From: Montifringilla adamsi
Taxonomy: Eukaryota; Chordata; Aves; Passeriformes; Passeridae
Direction of reading: 5' to 3'
NCBI GenBank assembly: GCA_017590115.1
Contig: JAGGNK010012448.1
Span: 3,491,922-3,555,921 of the forward strand
Length of the DNA: 64,000 nt
The notes under the pieces are model-generated. The model searched no databases. It saw only the letters and a program-made list of their open reading frames with translations, and had not been told where the DNA came from. Numbering within the stretch: position 1 is the stretch's first letter; every line of letters starts with the position of its first letter. Made by a program: the position numbers and the translations under genes. Below are positions 1 through 12,768 of this stretch, in pieces.

Positions 1-1615
1 CTGTTGACTCCAGGAGACGCGATGTGATTGTCTGGATCTGTCTGTTTACTTCATCATTCATGTTCACTTTTAGATCTTCATCTCGTTGCTTGGAGAATCT
101 CCAGAGTATATTGAAGAGCAGGCTTAGGTGACTGAATTCAGAAACCTTGCTATACCAGTAATGAGGAGATAGTTTTTCTCAATAGACTGTGTTATTCACC
201 TCCCACTTCTTCCAGATAAAACTTAATCAAAATTAATTCAATTTTGTTTACCTTCACATACATGTCATTCTTATTGAAAGCACAGTCTTTCAAATAAGCC
301 ATGTAGGTTATTAAAAATGTACTGTAAGGACACAAACATAACCCTTCAAAAATCTATTTCCTCTCATGTGATGACTGATGGTACATTTATAAAGAACATG
401 CCTTATTTCTCCTGGGAGTCTCATCCAGTTCTGCTTTAGTGGATAAATAAGCCTGCCCATATGGTTGTTTAAAAGGCTACTGTGACCTCTCACTGTAAAT
501 ACTGAATAGTTAACAAGCTAAGTTAATAATTGAAAAATACATATGAATCAATTTTGCACACACCAGGCAGCAAAATGAGTAGCTTTTCAAGCTCTTAAAA
601 ATAAAAAAGTTGTTTCAGTGTTTTCAGTATTGTAAAGATGGGTTTTATTGGTTTTTTTCTTCCTCCTTCCTAATGATGTAAGTTGGCAGCATGTTTCAGG
701 ACCAGTGTTTTGCTTGAAGTCTTGAAAGAGGAGCCAGCAGTGTTTTGCCACCCTCCTTTAAATAAGCTCTTCTTGGTGTCTGATACCAGCCAGCAGAAAT
801 ACAGTCCATTTCTAGGAATGGAGAAAATAGTACCTAATTTATAAGGAAACTATCACTTTTTTAGGTCACACATGGCATAAAACTTTATTTTAATTTTCCC
901 TCAAGGCATTTTTCAAATAGTTACTCATCACCATGGTATAATATGTCTGTGGTATCTCTAGAGAAAATAATGTTGGCTTGCTATCTTTAACATCTTGGGG
1001 CTAAATTGAATCTTGTATGACCCTGTTTTAAACAACAGGTTTTCATCTGAGATTACATTTTGCCCCCTTACTTCAGTCTTGCCAACTCATTGTTCTAAAC
1101 ATCAAGGGATTAATAATGAGCACGCTCAAAATAAGTAGGTGGTAGGGTGTCATGTATCTTTGCATGCCTAGGGTAAGTCTGAAGCTCACTTTCAGAGTTT
1201 ACTTCCAAGAAGTGAGGTAATTGTTTAGAAGGACAGTCTTCTTGGTTGGACAGCACACAAATGTGACCATTTAAGTTAGTTGCAATTTTTACAGAGGAAA
1301 ATTCCTGCTGGAGTCATTCATTATTTTGAAAGGGACCCTCCCAAGTTCTCTGATATTTCTAGAAATACCAGTTTGAAATTACAGACTCTGGTGTTATATA
1401 TTAGTCAGCAGAGGGCACTCTGCTTCTTTGAAGATAAAAAAGTGTGGCTTAAAAATATGGAGGCAAAATGCTTTTCTTTTATGTGCTCTTTTTTTTTTTT
1501 TTTTTAAACTTACCACATCTGACAATTCTAATTAGTATGAGTTGTATAGAGGATTCTTTTTCCACGTAGTATTTTCTCTCCTGAATAAAAACACAGATAT
1601 GATTACACGTTTCCT

Positions 1616-2171
1616 TGTCCTGGTTTAATCCCAGCCTAGTGCTACATACCACACAGACACTCGATCACTACATCCATGGTGGGGAGAAGAGTCAGAGAAA
1701 AAAATATTAAACCTCAAGGGCTGAGCTGAGAGCAATTTAATAATTGAATCAAAATAAAACATCGTAATAATAGGAATGAAAAGGAGAGCGAGAGAGGAAC
1801 AAAACCTAAGAGAAACAAGACAGCTGAGAACAAGAGAAACAAGTACAACTGCTCAGTGCCTGCTGAACGATGGCTAGCCCATTCCCCAGCAGTGATCGGT
1901 GCCTCTCAGCTGACTTCCCCTGGTTCATATACTGGCCATGACATTCTCTGGTATGGAATATCCCCTTGATAGCTCAGATCACCTGGCAGTGCTGCCTCTC
2001 AGGTTCTTGTGCACCTGCTGGCTGACAGAGCATCGGAAATTTGACTTAGAGTAAACATACTTAACAGCAGCTAAAACATCAGTGTGTCATCAATGTTACT
2101 GTCATACTAAATCCAAAACTATACGAGCTGCTAGGAAGAAAACTAGCTTTATCCCTGCCAAAACCTGGACA
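1616..2171 (-). mobile_element. Solo LTR of an avian endogenous retrovirus, antisense to GNAQ
   Basis: The element is 556 bp. On the + strand it starts TGTCCTGGTTT and ends AAACCTGGACA, the inverted terminal repeats expected of an LTR with TG...CA ends. It is flanked by TTCCT (1611-1615) and TTCCC (2172-2176), a 5-bp target duplication with one mismatch; 5 bp fits ERVL-type integrases. Read on the minus strand it resembles a common bird LTR that I know from memory, including the stretch on TTTTGGATTTAGTATGA and the TGATGTTTTAGCTGCTG region. No internal retroviral sequence adjoins it, so it is a solo LTR left by recombination. Family naming needs a repeat library. Confidence 0.85.
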
Positions 2172-2974
2172 TTCCCTTAAAAGGAGCCTGCCATTTGTTT
2201 CCCTGTGCCCTAGGTTCACCATAGGTTCTTCTCTAGGTGTGAAATGCAGTGCAGTTCCTGCCGTTTCTTTGTGTAAGCAAGTTGATGCTAAACTGTCTGA
2301 ATCGACTGGCCATGACCTCTGTGAAGAGGTGCATCGTCTTCTCAGTTCTAGGTGTTTGAATCAATGAGACCAAGCAAGGCTGTTCCTGCTTGTGCTCTTA
2401 AAAAAAGTCTGTAGTGCCGGGACCAAGGCACAGGAGTGAGGTTTGTGGGAGATCTGTTCAATGGTATGCCTGTTAAGTGAGAATTTTAGTACTGGAACAT
2501 TGTCCTTCTATTTTAATTTTTTTTAATGCACTTAGTGGTGTATTGCAGTGATTGACTGAGATAACAGATTCTTGGAGGCTTGTGAAGTACAGTCAGTTAT
2601 TTTGCTTGCAAATGGAATGAAAGTTTCAGCATGTCCATGTTTCCACTACATTTTCTTCCATAAATTCAGCTGAACCACTATACAAAAATTTGGCAGAAAA
2701 ATGTACCATTTGCAGACTTATCGAGCACTGTTCTTCAAAAACAGTGAAGCATATTATAAAGATCTAAAAACTGAGATGTTTATGAAGTAGGAGAAGTATT
2801 TAGTTATATGTGTGTACAGTAATTATATGTAGGATTATAGCACAATAATGGTTGGATGGTCTCAGCTTAAAAGTTGTCCTTAGGAGAAAAAAAGAAGACA
2901 ACACACACAAAAAAAGAAGAAAATAGGAAAAAAATTACTTAGAACATTGATATCTGTCTGAAAATATTATTGTA

Positions 2975-3095
2975 GATACATAGAATGGCCTGGAAGGAAC
3001 CTTAAAAATGACCTAGTTTCAACCCCCCTGCTGTGGACAAGGACATCTTCCACTAGGCCAGATTGCTTAGAGCTCCATGCTTGAGTGTGTTTTTG
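2975..3095 (-). mobile_element. CR1 LINE 3'-end fragment (antisense)
   Basis: The + strand reads CATAGAATGGCCTGGAAGGA followed by a block on 'AACCCCCCTGCTGTGGACA' and 'CTTCCACTAGGCCAGATTGC'. This is the reverse complement of the CR1 3' UTR consensus as I remember it. Only about 120 bp remains, as is usual for 5'-truncated CR1 copies in birds. Confidence 0.85.
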
Positions 3096-5967
3096 TAAAC
3101 ATTCGAGGATTACTTGGTGATAATACTATCTTTTTATAGATAAAAAGTATTAGCAGTAATATAGATCATTCCTTTTAGCTACGAAAATTGTTGTGAGAGG
3201 AGGGCTTGTTGCCAGTTCTTGCCTATGCTGTTTCACATCTGAAACGGTTTTTGTTAGTTTCTATCATTGAAGATTTGAATTAAATTTGTAAATAGGTATC
3301 ATCGCTAGAAGATGATTTTACCTGTTTGTCCTTGTCAGTTACTAATTGTGACGACTTGATGAGATAGTCACTAGCAACAAATTACAATGTCTAAAAGAAA
3401 AACATTTGGTTTAGTTTTATGTTCAGATTATCATTGTTAGAATTCAAATGCTAAAATAAATTTTTTAAAATGTCAGAACATTAGTAGGTATATTCCATTG
3501 TATCCTTGGGAATCTTAAGGATTTATCTGAACCAAAGTGTTAATCCCAAAATTTCATCAGCTGCTGAAAACCTTTGAAAATTTGTCAGTAAAAGTCATAT
3601 TTGGAAAACAAGTCAAAACGTGACTTAATGAGACTGTTTACTATTTAAACTTAGTAAAAATAACTTGTTGCTACTTGTTTTTGATCTCTCTTTACTTACG
3701 TGGACTGTATTTTACTCATTGCTCTGTTTTCTTTAAAAAGGAATTTGGCAAAGCCTGGAGAATAAGTTGAACTTGTGAATTAATGTCATACACTGCTAAT
3801 CAGGCAGTTAAATATATATAAATGAATCCTGTAATAGAAGCTATTGTTTACAATTAGAATAAAATTGCATGTGTGGGGTTTGTTTGGGTTTTTTGAAGTA
3901 TATTAGAAGTGAATGTAAACAAGTAGGATGTTTAGGCAGACTCGACTAATTTCAGGGCAGAGTACCTATTCTCCTAACAACACAAAACCAGCTCTTTGGG
4001 AGTGAATTACTAAAGCAGTGGAAAGGATGTGGCAGTTGGTTGATCCATAGAGATATTTCATAAAGTCAGCTGTAGAATTTCCCCAGCTCTACAAAGCATA
4101 AGTATTTTCCATAGAATAAAGCTGTTTTTGTTTCTAGGATCCTCAGCAGCAAAATTGACACATTTTTACAGCACACATCAGGCAAGTATTCACTAGCTGC
4201 AAAACTTTAGGACCAGTGTGTGAAAATTTCATATAAGTTGCTACATTTAGTACCTGCAGGAGGTATGAAAGTGCCTAATTTATGTTCCATTGCAAATATA
4301 ACATGCCACACACACAAAAGTAAATTTTAGTTGCGATTTTTTTTGTGATAGGTTTTTGCAACCTTCTGTTCAGTTTTGCAGTGATGTCATCTTCCAGCTT
4401 AGCTTTATAGATATGCCAGTATTTGAAGTGTGTAACACCCTATGCAGTCATTAACAAGCAAAGTTGTAGCACTTAAAAGTTGTAATGCTTAATGATCTCA
4501 CCTAAGAAATAAAGTAAGCAAAAGTCTTGAGGATCTGGAGAGTTAGAGGTATGAAACTTTTAACAGAGGATAAAAGAGCCTATACTTTTTGTTTATTAAA
4601 TCTTCATATTTTATTTTATATCTGTAGGTGGAACAACTAGAGCCAGAGAAAAATATAAAAAGAGAATTAATATTTAAAATCTCAAGGTGAAATTTCTCTT
4701 TTGCCTCTGTCATCACTGCAGTTGAGGAGATTATTGCATTATCTCTGTGATGTTTAAGTCTTGTGTATCAGAGAGATGGAGTGAGATGTTCCCCTTCTCT
4801 TCAAATAACAGATATTTTTTTGTTTCAGCCGTTTTTTCTTCATGGTCCAGCAGAAGCACAGGGAATAAAAGATGACTAGAAATTACTGTAATGTTTTTCA
4901 TTAAATGTGGTCAAATAATTTCAAATATTAGTGCTTGGAGGGGTGAGACAGGGCATACCATTTAAACAAAATGGAATACAACATATTAGAATACGTTTCA
5001 ATTTCATTTTGCTTTTGAAAACTTGCTTTTCATATCTGTCACTTTGCTATTTATATCTGTATTTTACATCAAGCCTCAAGTCTCTGAAGTGCTAACATAT
5101 CTGAAATGGTATGTTATCCCTGTTAAATTGCCTTATATAGCAGACACAAGCAAAACATTGGAAATACTTTGGTAATTAATACTTCCATGGAGGTGAAAAA
5201 ATGCCCCACAATACTACAATTATGTTAGTAATTTTTGGAGATGTAAGATTTTTGAGTAGTTCCGCAGAAATGGCATACAGTTTTCTGCCAGAAAGAGTTT
5301 ACTTCCTTCATGGAACTGTTTACCTGCACAGTTTACATCTGCTTATTCCATACCTTAGTTATTGGGGGTGTTTTGCAAATAACCAATTTGGTCATAGGGT
5401 CATTAAAATATGACTTAATTATGGGAAATCAAAGGAGTTGTGTAATACTTAGGGTGCAAATTGTATACACTGTTTTCATTTGCATGTTTGTGTAGTATTT
5501 TAAACACTTGAGTAGCCCCACAATGGCATTACTAAGGTGAGCATAGAGCCATGTCACAGGTTAGTTTACACAGGCTCTGTGTATGTTACTTTGAAGTTCT
5601 GATGGATTTCAGTTCACCCAACTGAGATTTCATCCTTTTACTATGAGGAAATAAAGAAGCTGTTATACACCCTTATTTCTCGCTTTGTGCCTTTATTGTT
5701 GTTTATATCTTCATGTTTCAAGTGGAAGATGGTGCTCTAACATGGTGAGGAAGGTGCTGCTCTAACAGGTTTTGTGAGGGCTTGGCAGCCTTATATGTAA
5801 ATTACCATTTAGCACATACTGACTGTCTGACAGCTGCAGCATTCTCAGTCTTTAGTATTACAGTAGACATCCATAGTTGCGTTTAAGTTCAGCCTACCAG
5901 AAAGTGTTTGGATCATCAAAAATTGGTGGGCCATTGTCATTCTGTAGCTGGGATTTTAGAATGTGGT

Positions 5968-6516
5968 GATTGTCCTTCTCTGCTCTGCTCTGCACTGTGG
6001 TGGCCTTACCTTGAGTCTAGTGTGTGGTTTTGAGTGCTGGAATATAAGAATATTAAATTGTTAGGGAGTGTCCAAAGGAGGGCCATGAGGATGGTGAAGA
6101 GCCTTGAGGGGAACCCGTGTGAGTAGTGGCTGCAGTTGCTTGATGTGTTCAGCCTGGGGAAGAGGAGACTGAGGGGAGCCCTCATCGCAGTTACAGCTTC
6201 CTCACAAGGGGAAGAGGAGGGGCAGGCACTGATCTCTTCTCTGTTGTGACAGTGACAGCACCTGAGGGGATGGCCTGAAACTCCGCATCAGGGGAGTTTT
6301 ACACTGGATATTAAGAAAAGGTTCTTCACCCAGAGGGTGGTTGGGCACTGGAACAGCTCCCCAGGGTCACAGTGCCAGCCTTACAGAGCTCAGCAAGTGT
6401 TTGGACAATGCTCTCAGTCACATGGTGTGACTCTTGGAGTGTTGCACAAGGCTGGAAGTTGGACTTCATCATCCTCATGGGTCCCTTCCAATTCAGGGTA
6501 TTCTATGATTTTCTGT
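5968..6516 (+). mobile_element. CR1 LINE, 3' part of ORF2 plus 3' UTR
   Basis: The sequence follows the CR1 consensus from 'TGCTCTGCACTG' near 5984 through 'GAGAGTGTCCAAAGGAGGGCC'-like sequence near 6065, 'GGAAGAGGAGACTGAGGGGA' near 6158, 'AAAAGGTTCTTCACCCAGAG' near 6315, to the tail TCCCTTCCAATTCAGGGTATTCTATGATTTTC near 6482-6513. It is in the same orientation as GNAQ. The reverse transcriptase remnant is broken by stops and indels, so the copy is dead. Confidence 0.93.
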
Positions 6517-7483
6517 CTTAGTATGTTTTAACAAAATGTAAAACATCCTAAATTAGAGATGTTTAATGAAAATTGTGGCATGATTTTTAGGTGGGAACAT
6601 GTAAGTCTTGTATTCACGAACACTTGAAGTCACATCAGCGTTTTAATATAGTAATATCAATACAAGAAAATTGCATGGTAAAATGGGCACGGAAGTGTTT
6701 AGTTATCCATTAAATTATAAACATTTTGGATCAGAAACTACTTCAAATCTCTTTTCTGAGATCTCCCACAAATTTTTGTATGTTATAATTTTAGATGTTT
6801 GCGCATATAATTCTTGGAAATGTACTTACTAAATATGCTGTTTGGGTAGGTCCTGACTTTGTAAAAATCACTGCTGTAGAAAATTCAAACTTGATTCATG
6901 CATGAAATTGAAACTTTAGCTTTCACTCATGTTTTTTGTATCACATAGTATGATCCAGAAGCCAAAGACGTTGCTTAAGGAAAGTAATATTATTGTATTT
7001 ATTTTATTACATTTTCCATTCCAACTGTGTCAATAATGTTCTCTTTTTCCTACTTTGTCTGGTGACCTGATCTCAAACAAAGCTAGGCAGTGAATGGTTT
7101 TTAGCAATAAAAATATAATGTGTAAGGAAGCATTTAAGTAATTCTTCACTGTACCTTGCTTTTATTGTCCATCAGTCCATTAAAATTAGTTCAGGTTTGT
7201 GGGAGTTTCACAAGAAAACCACCTTTGGCAGACGTTTGGCAGCAAGCAGATGAACTGTTTCTTAATTTCTCTTATTCAGTCAGTGGTTTTCTTTATCTGA
7301 CTGTCAGCTAGGTCTGAAATCCTGTTGCAGTTTTTGAGAGAAATTTCAGACTTGAAAACAGTTTCTGGTTCATAATTCAGTTCAGCCACAGGACTGCAGT
7401 AACCTGTGGCAACATCAGATTTCTGGGGTGGTTATCCCCTCCAGTCCTTAAGTGGTACCTGCTTTTCAAAGGAGACGAACAAA

Positions 7484-7496
7484 AATAATAAAAAAA

Positions 7497-7542
<46 letters not shown>

Positions 7543-7592
7543 CAAAAAAAAACCAAAAAAACCCCTCAAAAAACAACAAACCAAAGCGAAGA
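7484..7592. repeat. A43 homopolymer with A/C-rich flank
   Basis: An uninterrupted run of 43 A spans 7498-7540, followed by CCC-A7-CC-A6-CCCC-type sequence to about 7580. The lysine-rich and phenylalanine-rich ORFs drawn across it on both strands are translation of the homopolymer and not genes. Length may be affected by assembly or by polymerase slippage. Confidence 0.97.
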
Positions 7593-7869
7593 GAAGAAGG
7601 GTCTGTGGCTTTTCCCATACCATGGTTATGGAGAGGCTTTTCTGGCATGTTTATTACAAATTATGCATTATGTAAAACATGCTCTACTTCTTGGTTGCTT
7701 TACCCTTCCATCTTCTATGGTATCATGAATTGTCCAGGAGAGACGATGGGCCACTCTTCTGACTTCTAATAGATCTCTGGGCATTTTTGCTTCATAGAAA
7801 GGCTACATTGTTGCAGTTTTGCCACAGAGGTTTGGCTAGTGTTTCATTCTGAAGATTTACACTGATTTA

Positions 7870-7962
7870 CAAAAAAAACCAAAAAACAAAAAACAAACAA
7901 ACAAAAAAAAAACCAACCAAAAAAAAAAAAACCCACAAACCAAAAAAAAACCAAAGAAAGAT
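7870..7962. repeat. A/C-rich simple repeat
   Basis: This stretch consists of A-runs of 3 to 11 broken by C or CC, including an (AAAC)n portion near 7890-7904. It has the same style as the tract at 7.5 kb and those near 19.7, 46.1 and 49.2 kb. Confidence 0.92.
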
Positions 7963-9275
7963 GACTGATTTAGTTCCTCCTATAGCTGGAAAAGTGAAAT
8001 ACATTTTTGGCATTAAACATTTTTATTTACTTTGTTTATTCAACTAACTGCTATTGTTGTCATAACCACTGTGGTAATTCAGGAAAATATATACAGCATT
8101 TTGGTAAAACCTAGTTTAATTTAAATGTACACAAAGAGCCAAAGAAAGCAAGTGCTTCACTGTAGTGAAATGGCAACTCACTGGTCTTATGCAAATCTAA
8201 CCACCATTAACATAGTCCTACAAACCAAAGAACAGAGAAAGTATGAACATTTTCCTTAGTAGTAGTCCTGAATTACTAGAGCTTCTTCAGGTCTTTTGAA
8301 GTAGGCTCTGTAGGATCAGGTATCTCCTATTAACTTGGGAATTATTTTGCATTGGAAAAATGAAAATTATTTTCTATTATTTTCCCATTACTATAAAAAT
8401 AATAGATGATAATAAAGATAAAAGTCGAAGACTGAGTTGATGAATTCTAGATACAAAAAACCCACACTTTTGTAAGTATATAATGGATTGCAGCAAAAAG
8501 AGTATTGCCAGGAAAACCAGCATAGAGCTGTAACACTCTTGAAGAATTAGTTTTTAACACTGCCCATAGTTTTCTGAGGGGAATAAAGAAGGAGAAGACA
8601 TGGTTGCTATTTCAGGATCCTCGCAAGTGGAAATGTCGTGACTACAATTCCCTAAAATTCCAGTTTACTTATTCTGGAATCTTGTTTTAAATACTTGTAG
8701 AAACCCATGAAGAAGATTCTAAATGTATGAGACATGGCTTTCCAAAAATAATTGAATAAGTGTTTGCAAGATTTCTGGTAAATAAAGGGAAAATTCTTAT
8801 ATTCCCAGAAGGCCATGGAAAATGTTGTCTGCTGTTGTCCAAAGTGTATTGAACTGAACAGTCCCCTACACCATCTAGATTTTGGTTGTGAAACAACTGA
8901 GTGAAACTATCAGTAGTTAGATCTTAATGACCAGTTTGGATTTGGTGGTACTTACAGAATCCTTCCATTTTGTCTGTTATTTTTATTTTTTCTTTGTTTC
9001 AATGGTATGGTAACAATTACTGGTATCACGAAAGAAAGAAAGAAGTCTAAGAAGATGCAATTTTCCCAAGAGTAACTTCACTCCCTGTGATGTTAGCTTA
9101 AAAGTTACTTCCTTTTTGCATCTTCACAACCATCTTTGTGATATTTTTCAAATTGAAAATACATGTTGGTGATATTAACCAATGTGAAGAATTATTAATA
9201 TTGTTCATTGTATATGAGCTGTCTGCAAACATAGTAAATGAGGTACATTTCACTGTTTTGTTTGTTTTGAATTAG

Positions 9276-9430
<155 letters not shown>

Positions 9431-11912
9431 GTAAGTACATGGTAGCAATGAACAACGAAATATAATCTGTTTCTAACAAAGTGATTTTCACTTTTTTAGC
9501 TTATTGTACTGTATGTCTGTGTACATGTTTCTTGTGTTATGCAGCACAAACATAGCTGAATATACACATACTAAATTGAATTAAGGAGTTGTATACATCT
9601 ATTTCAGGATTATATCTGTGCTTATATTACAAAATGGCAGTCTGTGATCATTCAAAGTCTTAAATTAACATCCTCACTAGAGATGACTAATTTGGAGGGG
9701 ATTTTTGTTAAACTTATTCAACTTACTCTCTTCCAACATATAATTACAAATGTAAGATGGGCAAAAATAATGTCATGTAATGTGACAGTAATGAATATTG
9801 GGAAGTGCAACCAAGGTAGACCTCCATACAATTCATAAAAATTGAAATGTCTAAGAACTCCTATTTTCCAGATATTCCAGTTTCCTCTCTGGCATTTGCA
9901 GTCCTAGTGGTGAGGTAAAGAGTACTAAACAAAGGGATTTGTTTCATACTGGACTGTCTTTCTATTATGGAAACAAAGTCTAAACTTTAAGGAACATGGC
10001 TGCCAGGAAGAAATCAGGAAAGTACTTCAGGTTGAATTGTTGTTCTAGAGCAACAATAATAAAAATGCATATGTGACTAAAAAATGTCTGAAATGTTACC
10101 CCTTTCTTGGGACTGAAATCTGATTAAAAAACCATGTGAAATTTGTCATTGGAATCTGATGTATGCCTGAAGGTTTACTCCATGAATCTTAGTTATTTTC
10201 TAGTGGTGTAGCGTACAGCTCAGGTGAAATTTCTCATCTGCTATCAAAGAAACAGATGATGGCCTTTTGATGTTAACCTGTGCTACAGAACGCATCATGG
10301 TTTGCTGTTAAAGCCGTGGCAAAAACCTCCGTGGGTTCTACATTGACTTCTGTATTAGCTATGACAAAAATTTATTCCAGTGACATAATTCCAGTCTTCA
10401 TTTGGCATGTGTATGTGAATGGAAGCCTCTTACTTAAGAAAGTGCACAATGAAGCTTCCATTAAGCTCATTGTAGCAGGACATTAGACATGAAGTACAGA
10501 TGTGGAATGACATTTATCTGCACAGTAGCCTAAGCATCCTTATCTGGTCCTGCACTTTATAAGGGAATTAGTCAAGACAAACTTACTAGGATTTTGCTGA
10601 TAGAATTTAGGCAGCTGAAGACTATGGATGCATGACATAAGTCTCCTCAGATACACTGCAATATTATCACCACACCATGACTTTCCTTTGCCCTATGCAT
10701 AGGGTTTCTGTTGTCCTGTGCAGTTCTCTGTCCTGGTTACCTTCCCAAACCATCATTTTTGCACGTATATTTTGGTGTAGAGTGGTGCAAAGCATAATGG
10801 CATCTCTCTTGTATTGCTGAGATTCTGACTGTCCCCAAACATATCATACTGTGTTCTGGTTTCAGGTGGTAAGGAAACAAATATAATATTACATAAAGAG
10901 AAAAATTTGAGGATGCATAAACAGTATAAGAAAATTTTAGACGCACATTACTAACAATATATTTTCACATTGTTTCTGTGCTGAAATGAGTGGCAGAGTT
11001 AAGTAGAAGGTGAGGCAGAGTTCATCTCATATTTTGAATTTCTTGTATTTGTAGGTCCTAACTTTATTTCCACAACAGATGAGTTACTCGTTTTCAAATT
11101 GAAATAAATGTATGTATTTTGTGTGTTCTACCTTAGAGGATAAATATAGAATTACTCTCCTAAGTAGGAAATGATGATCTGATGCTACTTCAGATCAGAT
11201 TGTGCTGAATACCATAGTTTCAATCTACTTTTAATTAAATTGGAACCATAGTGGATCTTTTGAGTAGCATTAAAAATAGTAGGGAATAATCATTAAGTAG
11301 CTATTGAAAAAAACTTCCTAGTACATTGTCTTGCAAAAGGTACATGTGTTTGTTGATTGGTTATTTCTCAAGCTCAGCATGTTTACCAGTCTACCATGAA
11401 TTATTGCAGATTTGGTGACTTTATTATAGTTCATGGATTATAGCTATGGATTTCTGCAAAATCTTTTAAATTAGACTTGTTAATCACTGTATATTAGTAT
11501 TTAGAAAAGCCTCTATGTATACTTATGCTTGCAAGTAGAGTTTTTTCCAGGTACATAAGTCCACTAAAAAAAATCATCAGACACAAAAGAAATATTGTTT
11601 CAAAAATACAGTATGTGTGTTTACCAGTAAAACACCCAAACAAATTTATTAGCATTATAAATGCCACAAAGCAAGGAAGCAAATTGAATTAAAGCTACTA
11701 CTGGGATTCACAAGGCAGTAAGACAGAAAAAAGCACTTTGTGCTCATTGTCTTCTGATTTGATGTATGAACCAGAATGGTTTGTTGTCCACCAGCTCTCT
11801 TGTAAGCATATGTGCCAGTGTCTCATAAGCGTATGTGTCAATGTCATGTGTGTTCTTCATTCATCCCTTGCACAAGCCTCTCATCTTCTCAGTAGTTTTC
11901 CACTGTGTTTTT

Positions 11913-11939
11913 GTAGTAGTAGTAGTAGTAGTAATAGTA
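11913..11939. repeat. (GTA)n microsatellite
   Basis: About seven GTA units in a row are followed by ATA GTA. It is a short trinucleotide repeat just upstream of the CR1 copy. Confidence 0.9.
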
Positions 11940-11995
11940 TTTTCAGTCTGCTGCCTATATTGCTCTTTTCTAACATCAGTCTTCAACAAGGGTAA

Positions 11996-12768
11996 GTGGT
12001 GAGTCCTGCCCTTGGGTCGCAGCAGGCCAAGGCAGTGATACAGGCAGGGGCAGAGTAGCTGGAAAGCTGCCCAGCAGAAGATGACCTCAGGATGCTGGTT
12101 GACAGCAGATGAAGATAAGCCAGCTTGTGGCTGAGAAGGCCAATGGCATCCTGGCTTGGATCATAAATAGTGCGGTTGTCAGGACCACGTCTGATATTTC
12201 TTGTATCAGAAGGACTGTGGAAGGTTTGTCCCCCTGCAGTCAGCACTGCTGAGGCCACACCTCAAATTCTGTGCCTAGTTCTGACCCCCTTACTGCAGGA
12301 CAGACACTGAGGAGCTGAAGCGTGTCCAGAGAAAGGGAACGGAACTGGTGAAGGACCTGGAGCGCAAGTCCTGTGAGGAGCAGCTGAGGGAGCTGGGGGT
12401 CTTTAGCCTGGAGTAAAGGGGGCTCAGGTGTAAACTTACCACAACTGCCTTGAAAGGAGGGGGTAGCCAGCTGGTGGTCAGACACTTTTCCAGGTAACAA
12501 GAGATAGGACAAGAGGACATAGCCTCAAGTTGCACCTGCTGAGGTTAATTTTTCTGAGCATCAAGAATGATTTCTTCTTGGAAAGGGTTGTTAAGCATTG
12601 AATCAGACTGCTTAGGGAAGTGGTGGAGTCACCATCCTAGAGCTGTTGAAGAAGTAATTGGATGTTGTACTTAGTGCAACAACTTTGTCTAAGTGACAAA
12701 GTGGTGATTGATAAGTGTTGGATTTAATGATGCTTGAGGTCTTTTGCAATCTAAATTATTCTCTTACT
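11996..12768 (+). mobile_element. CR1 LINE, ORF2 C-terminal part plus 3' UTR
   Basis: About 770 bp follows a CR1 consensus as I remember it. Landmarks are 'CTTGGGTCGCAGCAGGCCAA' near 12012, 'AAGGCCAATGGCATCCTGGC' near 12136, 'AGCGTGTCCAGAGAAAGGG' near 12321, 'AGGAGCAGCTGAGGGAGCTG' near 12376, 'AGGTAACAAGAGATAGGACA' near 12491, 'GGGAAGTGGTGGAGTCACCA' near 12615, and a degraded tail near 12735-12765. The ORFs of 81 to 91 residues on the minus strand here are antisense shadows of the element. Sense frames are interrupted. Confidence 0.93.

Larger units (their letters stand above)
1..9275 (+). other. GNAQ: GNAQ intron 2 (3' part)
   Basis: This is non-coding sequence ending in the acceptor just before exon 3 (TTTTGAATTAG at 9265-9275). 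It holds one antisense solo LTR, one antisense CR1 fragment near 3.0 kb, one sense CR1 near 6.0-6.5 kb, and A-rich simple repeats near 7.5 and 7.9 kb. The rest is AT-rich unique-looking sequence with no gene that I can recognise. Short ORFs near 1.3, 5.2 and 8.7 kb show no family resemblance. Confidence 0.85.

Noticed and set aside
7406..7769. Lysine-rich and phenylalanine-rich ORFs
   Set aside because: They are translations of the A43 tract and its A/C-rich flank on opposite strands.
11983..12535. Minus-strand ORFs of 81-91 codons
   Set aside because: They are the antisense strand of a CR1 element that reads on the plus strand.
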